Source: UBA3871 sp041797745 (GTDB lineage: Bacteria; Bacillota; Clostridia; Peptostreptococcales; Anaerovoracaceae). Taken from it: DNA of 64,000 bases. A program made the translations under genes and the position numbers. The stretch spans positions 60,966 through 124,965 of the forward strand of contig JBHBZU010000008.1 of assembly GCA_041797745.1 (NCBI GenBank), read 5' to 3'. Within the stretch, counting starts at the first letter, position 1. Each line of letters opens with the position of its first letter. The notes below the pieces were generated by a model that was not told the origin of the DNA, ran no database searches, and worked only from the letters and a program-made list of their open reading frames with translations. Below are positions 59,854 to 64,000 of this stretch, piece after piece.

Positions 59854-61275
59854 TTATTTAAGAATTTCAAACTTTTCCCAGAAATCAGGAAAAGATTTTT
59901 GAACGCAAGAGGCATTATTGACTATGACTTTTTCAGTACATAGACTTGCTGCCACCGCAGCCGACATAGCGATTCTATGGTCATTGTGGGAGTCCACCTC
60001 ACCGCCCTTTAAGCGAGGTTTCCCATGAATAATCAGCCCATCCGAAGCAACCTCAACCTTTGCACCTAAACGATTTAACATTTCGCAGGTGGTGGCGAGT
60101 CTGTCAGACTCCTTTATTCGCAAACGTTCAGCTCCGCTAATAGTGGTAACTCCATCTGCACCTGCTGCCACGACTGCAATTACAGGTACTAAGTCGGGAA
60201 TAAGGGAAGCGTCCAGCTCTATTCCTTGCAGCTTTTCTTTTTGGACGAATATATAACTTTGAGAAAGCTCCGTTTTTCCTGATATATCTTTTATACCCTT
60301 AATATCTTTGATATCCCTTGTATTTTTTCCGTCCTTTTGAGAGCGTGTTAAAGACTTTGTATCTGAAATTTTAATCTTTGCTCCGAACTTTTCAAGAATT
60401 TTGACAATTCGCATGTCTCCTTGAGAGGAGTTCATATTCATTCCCAAAAGTGTAACACCTTTTTCGGAAAGAGCGCCGAGGCTCAAAAAGAAAGCTGCTC
60501 CTGACCAGTCAGCTTCTACGGCAAGTTCAGTAGGAATATTGAACTGCTGGCTGCCCTTAATAATATACTCCAGAAGATATTCGGTGGTATGAATTTTTTC
60601 TATTTCAATACCTGAAAGCCTGAGTGCCTCTTCAGTCATTGTGATGTAATCGACAGATTCTATCTTTCCGATAATTCTGATACGACTATCCTTTTCTAAA
60701 AGAGGTAATGCCATCAGAAGACCTGAAATATATTGGGAGGATATATTCCCCGGAAGTTCAAAAACTCCCGAATTTAACTGACCACGGGAATGGAGAAGCT
60801 CCCCGTTTTTCTTAAATATCACACCATGTTGGGATAGAACTTTCGTTAAAGGTTCCATGGGTCTTTCGGGAAGTCTGCCCTCCATGTGAAAGATGGCTTC
60901 TTGACCTAAAGCGCTTGCTACAGGAAGAAGAAAGCGTAGTGTGGAGCCGCTTTCGCCACATTTAAAAACCCTGTCCTTTGAAGTTTTTATACCATCAGGT
61001 AAGGACAAAGTGATGACCTCTTTGCAAATTTCCACCTTGATACCCATAGCTTTTAGGCAGTTTAAGGTAGCCTCAATATCTTTTGAAAGACCAACGCAAT
61101 GCAAAAGGATTTTTTTGTTTTGATTCGCCGTTGCGGAACTTATATGGTCTGCATGGTGTTTTTGAAATAAGGTTAAAGCCGCACAGATTAGTAATCTATG
61201 AGCTTGGGATTTGGAAGAGGGGACGGTAGCTTCACCGCTTCTTTGACCGAAATCCAGTATAATGTTGTCTGCCAT
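59854..61275 (-). CDS. aroA: 3-phosphoshikimate 1-carboxyvinyltransferase with low-complexity insert
   Basis: A 473-residue EPSP synthase that joins PEP and shikimate-3-phosphate. Conserved parts are SKSQAHRLLICAALT, FKCGESGSTLRFLLPVAS, RLPERPMEPL, SQYISGLLMALPLL, and the C-terminal LRIKESDRLATTCEMLNRLG and DHRIAMSAAVA. The family is usually about 430 residues; two inserts raise the length, including NTRDIKDIKGIKDISG near 325-340, a simple Ile-Lys-Asp repeat. GAGAGG precedes the ATG. It lies 215 bp downstream of tyrA, with a possible -10 (TATAAT, 61403-61398) in between. Confidence 0.95.
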   Translation of the reverse strand: MADNIILDFGQRSGEATVPSSKSQAHRLLICAALTLFQKHHADHISSATANQNKKILLHCVGLSKDIEATLNCLKAMGIKVEICKEVITLSLPDGIKTSKDRVFKCGESGSTLRFLLPVASALGQEAIFHMEGRLPERPMEPLTKVLSQHGVIFKKNGELLHSRGQLNSGVFELPGNISSQYISGLLMALPLLEKDSRIRIIGKIESVDYITMTEEALRLSGIEIEKIHTTEYLLEYIIKGSQQFNIPTELAVEADWSGAAFFLSLGALSEKGVTLLGMNMNSSQGDMRIVKILEKFGAKIKISDTKSLTRSQKDGKNTRDIKDIKGIKDISGKTELSQSYIFVQKEKLQGIELDASLIPDLVPVIAVVAAGADGVTTISGAERLRIKESDRLATTCEMLNRLGAKVEVASDGLIIHGKPRLKGGEVDSHNDHRIAMSAAVAASLCTEKVIVNNASCVQKSFPDFWEKFEILK

Positions 61276-61324
61276 TTTTTCCTCTCTTTTTTATCAATCT
61301 AATTTATCTAAATCAAGTCTGTTC

Positions 61325-61365
61325 AAGTCGGTCTGTTCGAGTCGGTATGTTCAAGCAATCTATTC
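61325..61365 (-). repeat. 14-bp tandem repeat in the aroA leader
   Basis: Plus strand AAGTCGGTCTGTTC, GAGTCGGTATGTTC and a degenerate AAGCAATCTATTC in tandem, preceded by a short form at 61315. Confidence 0.55.
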
Positions 61366-61490
61366 GATTTAAGCTGAAAAACCAATATATCTAATCTATT
61401 ATACTATCTTTATATTTCACTCTGTTTATGACTTGATTAAATTTGTATTCTCTATCTTTTACATACTTCTATATACATAATACTATTTTT

Positions 61491-62324
61491 TTACAGATTA
61501 TCCACCTTTTCTTTCATGACTTTTCCGACCTTTAAGAGTTTTACCAGTTCCTCTTTGCTACCGCCTGCCAAGGTATTACGATAATCTTTCAAATTATCCA
61601 AAAGCGTATCAATTTCGCTTAAAAGATTATCCTTGTTTTCTAAAAACAGTTCGCTCCACATTTCAGGGTTCATACCGGCTATGCGTGCCATGTCCTTGTA
61701 ACTGCCTGCTGAAAAGCCCTTGTGCTCTAAAGCGGTAGGGCTTTTGATGTAGGAACTGGAGATGATGTGAGAAAGCTGTGAAGTAAAAGCGATAATGCGG
61801 TCATGCTTTTCCACGGTGGAAACTGTTATGCTGCCGAAATTGGCAGGTTTAAGTAAAGTTTTTACTCTGTTAAGCAGTTCTATATCGTCAAAGGTGGGAG
61901 GTACTATAATCATGGAAGCACCTGAAAACAGGTCGGCGCTGGCATATTTGAAACCGGAAAACTCCATGCCTGCCATGGGATGACCGCCTACAAAGGTAAA
62001 CCCGTATTTCTCGGCGGCGGCAAAACCCTGCGGTGTTAAACCGCGTTTAACACCGCAGCAATCTATTACAAGAGTGTCTTTGCTAAAGGAGGGTGCAGAA
62101 GCTTCCAAAAAATCCAATGCAGCCTGGGGGTAAGTGCAAATCAGCAGCAGGTCACATTCAGCCACATTGCTTTCCGTTAAAACTTCATGGATATCTCCGC
62201 TGAGCTTACCAAAGGCAATGAGAGCATCCTTTGAATCTTTAGCAAGGACGGTATGCCCCGCATTTTTGAACGCCTTGGCAAAGGAGCCGCCTATAAGTCC
62301 TAAACCTACAATTCCAACCCTCAT
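61491..62324 (-). CDS. tyrA: Prephenate dehydrogenase
   Basis: A 277-residue NAD-dependent enzyme that makes 4-hydroxyphenylpyruvate, the tyrosine precursor. N-terminal Rossmann motif GIVGLGLIGGSFA, CCGVKRGLTP, the HPMAG catalytic His motif in VGGHPMAGMEFSG, and HDRIIAFTSQLSHIIS. There is no C-terminal ACT domain, so feedback by tyrosine on the enzyme itself may be weak. Its start overlaps the aroF stop by 4 nt, so they are translated together under the aroF leader. Confidence 0.95.
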   Translation of the reverse strand: MRVGIVGLGLIGGSFAKAFKNAGHTVLAKDSKDALIAFGKLSGDIHEVLTESNVAECDLLLICTYPQAALDFLEASAPSFSKDTLVIDCCGVKRGLTPQGFAAAEKYGFTFVGGHPMAGMEFSGFKYASADLFSGASMIIVPPTFDDIELLNRVKTLLKPANFGSITVSTVEKHDRIIAFTSQLSHIISSSYIKSPTALEHKGFSAGSYKDMARIAGMNPEMWSELFLENKDNLLSEIDTLLDNLKDYRNTLAGGSKEELVKLLKVGKVMKEKVDNL

Positions 62325-63322
62325 GCCACCACCTCTTTTACCGCAAGAACTTTCTTAACAACTGCCTCATATTGTTCGGGGCGGAGAGATTGTGCCCCGT
62401 CGCAGAGGGCATTTTGGGGGTCATTGTGAACCTCGATAATCAAGCCGTCAGCTCCGCAGGCAACCGCCGACATAGCCATGGGCTCTACCATACGGGCAAT
62501 GCCTGTTGCGTGGCTCGGGTCAACGATTATCGGAAGATGAGACAGTTCATGCAGCATAGGAACCGCCGCCAAATCTAAAGTGTTTCGGAAGTAGTCGCTA
62601 AAGGTACGGATACCGCGCTCGCAGAGAATAATGTTTTCGTTTCCGCTTGCCATGATGTATTCGGCGCTCATAAGGAGCTCTTTTAGGGTGTTGGCAAGTC
62701 CGCGCTTTAGAAGAATGGGCTTGTGGGTATGCCCCAGCTCCTTAAGCAAATCGAAGTTTTGCATATTGCGGGCGCCTACCTGCAAAACATCAACATCTTC
62801 AAAGAGAGGGAGATGTTCAATACCCATAATTTCGCTGACAATCGGAAGTCCGGTTTCTTCTTTGGCAACTTTCAGAAGCTCAAGTCCGGTTCCTGCAAGC
62901 CCTTGGAAATCGTAAGGCGAAGTGCGAGGCTTAAATGCACCGCCTCGCAGCATAGTTGCTCCGGCTGCTTTAACGGCTTTGGCAATACCCACTATCTGTT
63001 CTTCGGATTCCACTGAACAAGGTCCTGCGATGAGGCTAAGGTTTCCGCCCCCCACTTTAGTGTTTCCAACTTCAACTACTGTGTCTTCCGGATGGAATTT
63101 TCTGTTGCAACGTTTGAACGGATCGGTAATCTTGTTGACGGAATCCACAATATCCAGACTGCACACCAGCTCTTCATCAACCACATTAACATCCCCAATC
63201 AGACCCAGAACTGTTTGGAAACTTCCGGGGGAGATGTGAACTCCAAGTCCTAAATTCTTGAACCAATCCACAAGTTGATTTCGTTTTTCTACAGGCGTAC
63301 CTGTCTTTAATGCAATAATCAT
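62321..63322 (-). CDS. aroF: 3-deoxy-7-phosphoheptulonate synthase (DAHP synthase)
   Basis: A 333-residue enzyme of the type with an N-terminal ferredoxin-like regulatory domain ([31 protein letters not shown]) and a KDO8P/DAHP TIM barrel ([49 protein letters not shown]). It condenses PEP and erythrose-4-phosphate, the first step of the aromatic pathway. GGAGG precedes the ATG. A Tyr-rich leader peptide and attenuator lie upstream; tyrA overlaps its 3' end. Confidence 0.96.
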   Translation of the reverse strand: MIIALKTGTPVEKRNQLVDWFKNLGLGVHISPGSFQTVLGLIGDVNVVDEELVCSLDIVDSVNKITDPFKRCNRKFHPEDTVVEVGNTKVGGGNLSLIAGPCSVESEEQIVGIAKAVKAAGATMLRGGAFKPRTSPYDFQGLAGTGLELLKVAKEETGLPIVSEIMGIEHLPLFEDVDVLQVGARNMQNFDLLKELGHTHKPILLKRGLANTLKELLMSAEYIMASGNENIILCERGIRTFSDYFRNTLDLAAVPMLHELSHLPIIVDPSHATGIARMVEPMAMSAVACGADGLIIEVHNDPQNALCDGAQSLRPEQYEAVVKKVLAVKEVVA

Positions 63323-63379
63323 TTTACTACCTCCAGTTTACTTATATTTTCTCTTTAATTATTTTCACGAAAAGGACAA

Positions 63380-63413
63380 TAAAAAATGCGGCACGGGTTA
63401 ACCTGTGCCGCAT
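63380..63413 (-). terminator. Attenuator hairpin before aroF
   Basis: On the minus strand ATGCGGCAC... pairs with GTGCCGCAT (arms within 63386-63413; GG/CC pairs inside), followed by six T (63385-63380). It lies between the leader peptide and aroF, so it would end transcription unless an alternative structure forms. GGTTAG (63466-63461) can pair with TTAACC (63401-63396) inside the hairpin, giving a candidate antiterminator. Confidence 0.85.
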
Positions 63414-63438
63414 AATATCTCGAACGTAAACCTGAAAA

Positions 63439-63531
63439 TCAAGACTCCTTGCAACGCAAACTAACCTTACCAAAAGTTTCAGTAAAGTAATAGTAAGCGT
63501 AATAGATGTTCATGCAAGAGAGCTGATTCAT
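63439..63531 (-). CDS. Tyr-rich leader peptide of the aro operon (30 residues)
   Basis: The ORF reads MNQLSCMNIYYAYYYFTETF and continues GKVSLRCKES, then stop. It has five Tyr codons and one Phe codon within residues 10-16, and another Phe at 20. AGAAAGGAT lies 9 nt before the ATG, and a consensus promoter is 59 bp upstream. A terminator follows the stop by 25 bp and aroF by a further 60 bp. This is the layout of transcription attenuation: stalling at Tyr codons when tRNA-Tyr (or tRNA-Phe) is scarce would block terminator formation. No T-box sequence is present. The alternative, a chance ORF, is unlikely given the promoter, ribosome site and hairpin. Confidence 0.87.
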   Translation of the reverse strand: MNQLSCMNIYYAYYYFTETFGKVSLRCKES

Positions 63532-63589
63532 AATGCCGAGATCCTTTCTAAAAAGTGTGCTTATAGTGAAGCAAATGTAATTGTTACGA

Positions 63590-63618
63590 ATGATACTAGG
63601 TATTTGGGAGATTGTCAA
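63590..63618 (-). promoter_or_regulatory. Promoter of the aro operon
   Basis: Minus strand TTGACA (63618-63613), 17-bp spacer, TATCAT (63595-63590). Confidence 0.85.
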
Positions 63619-63964
63619 CATCTTTTTTGAATTTTTTGATTTTTTGGTAAATCGGACACAAAAATAAAAGACTAAATTTTAGAAAAAAGGGAAGTTAAAA
63701 ATATGATATTCAGGAACTTTTTAAAAGCGTAAGAAGCTGTTAAGAACTGCATTTTAGTCTTATATCAAACCAAACAGCATATAAATTTCATGTGGGTAGC
63801 ACATGAATACATAATTCTAATAATACGAAAACAATTAATGTGAAAGAAAAATGAAATAACGCTACAAACTGGGATTGTAAGAATATTTGGTGTATAATTT
63901 TCGTAAAACTCTCATATACATATCAAATAATTCTCATCAGTTTCTTGAAAGGACGTGTTAAGTA
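63619..63964. other. Divergent intergenic region at the right edge
   Basis: About 345 AT-rich bases between the aro promoter and the last gene. A plus-strand TATAAT at 63893-63898 may belong to that gene's promoter, but no -35 with good spacing was found. Nothing else stands out. Confidence 0.4.
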
Positions 63965-64000
63965 ATGAAAATTAGCGGCTTAACCAGAAAAAGTTTAAAA
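63965..64000 (+). CDS. Unidentified protein (partial, 5' end only)
   Basis: Twelve codons reading MKISGLTRKSLK are visible, with GAAAGGA about 10 nt before the ATG. It runs off the right edge, too short to identify. Confidence 0.5.
   Translation, partial: MKISGLTRKSLK

Noticed and set aside
63380..63618. T-box upstream of aroF
   Set aside because: No GGTGGNACCGC-type sequence or Stem I motif; the leader peptide plus terminator explains the region better.
1..64000. CRISPR array, insertion sequence or prophage
   Set aside because: No regular repeat-spacer pattern, transposase, integrase or phage gene was seen on either strand.

Overview
The window looks like chromosome of an anaerobic, low-GC Gram-positive bacterium of the class Clostridia. 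Evidence: T-box control, strong GGAGG ribosome sites, sigma-A promoters with 17-bp spacers, a Firmicutes division and cell-wall cluster with DUF881 and small-basic-protein genes, rubrerythrin and peroxiredoxin, pyruvate phosphate dikinase, and a sigma-28 type promoter that implies flagella. No phage, transposase, plasmid or CRISPR sequence was seen. Names rest on motifs read by eye; no database search was possible.

Layout. 1-2629: start of a probable trpB under a tryptophan T-box, then divergent bioY and bioB whose promoters share a BirA-type operator. 2831-17428: assorted genes (membrane GGDEF cyclase, LysR regulator divergent from a CofE-like ligase, rubrerythrin, a GGDEF remnant, TetR regulator, secreted C69 peptidase, EF-hand protein behind a sigma-28 type promoter, SGNH and HD hydrolases, lipoprotein, peroxiredoxin, SDR reductase). 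18907-33263: mraZ-rsmH-ftsL-pbp-murF-mraY-murD-ftsW-murG-divIB-DUF881-DUF881-sbp-ftsZ, with phased MraZ-type repeats before mraZ. 33375-43185: rRNA methyltransferase, pheS-pheT, zapA-mutS2, a DUF523 protein, argS. 43194-48224: two radical SAM proteins, a TPR protein and an M18 aminopeptidase, tightly packed. 48386-54293: a membrane-anchored EEP-fold protein that has lost its acidic catalytic residues, then a three-gene set of MBL hydrolase, GAF/HD-GYP phosphodiesterase and CHASE2 adenylate cyclase. 54412-55126: six tRNA genes. 55353-63618, minus strand: ppdK and an aromatic pathway cluster aroF-tyrA-aroA-aroC-chorismate mutase, whose leader encodes a Tyr-rich 30-residue peptide followed by a terminator.

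How it works together. Aromatic metabolism is controlled at two places by two mechanisms: uncharged tRNA-Trp sensing for trpB at the left edge, and apparent leader-peptide attenuation for aroF at the right edge. ppdK can supply phosphoenolpyruvate for AroF. Three proteins belong to second-messenger signalling (GGDEF, HD-GYP, CHASE2 cyclase).

Most notable: (1) the Tyr-rich leader and attenuator before aroF; (2) a 16-bp motif, TTTTGTCCTATAAGCC or a close variant, found in each of the four convergent intergenic regions; (3) the MBL/HD-GYP/CHASE2 cyclase module; (4) a flagellar-type promoter before an EF-hand protein of unknown role.
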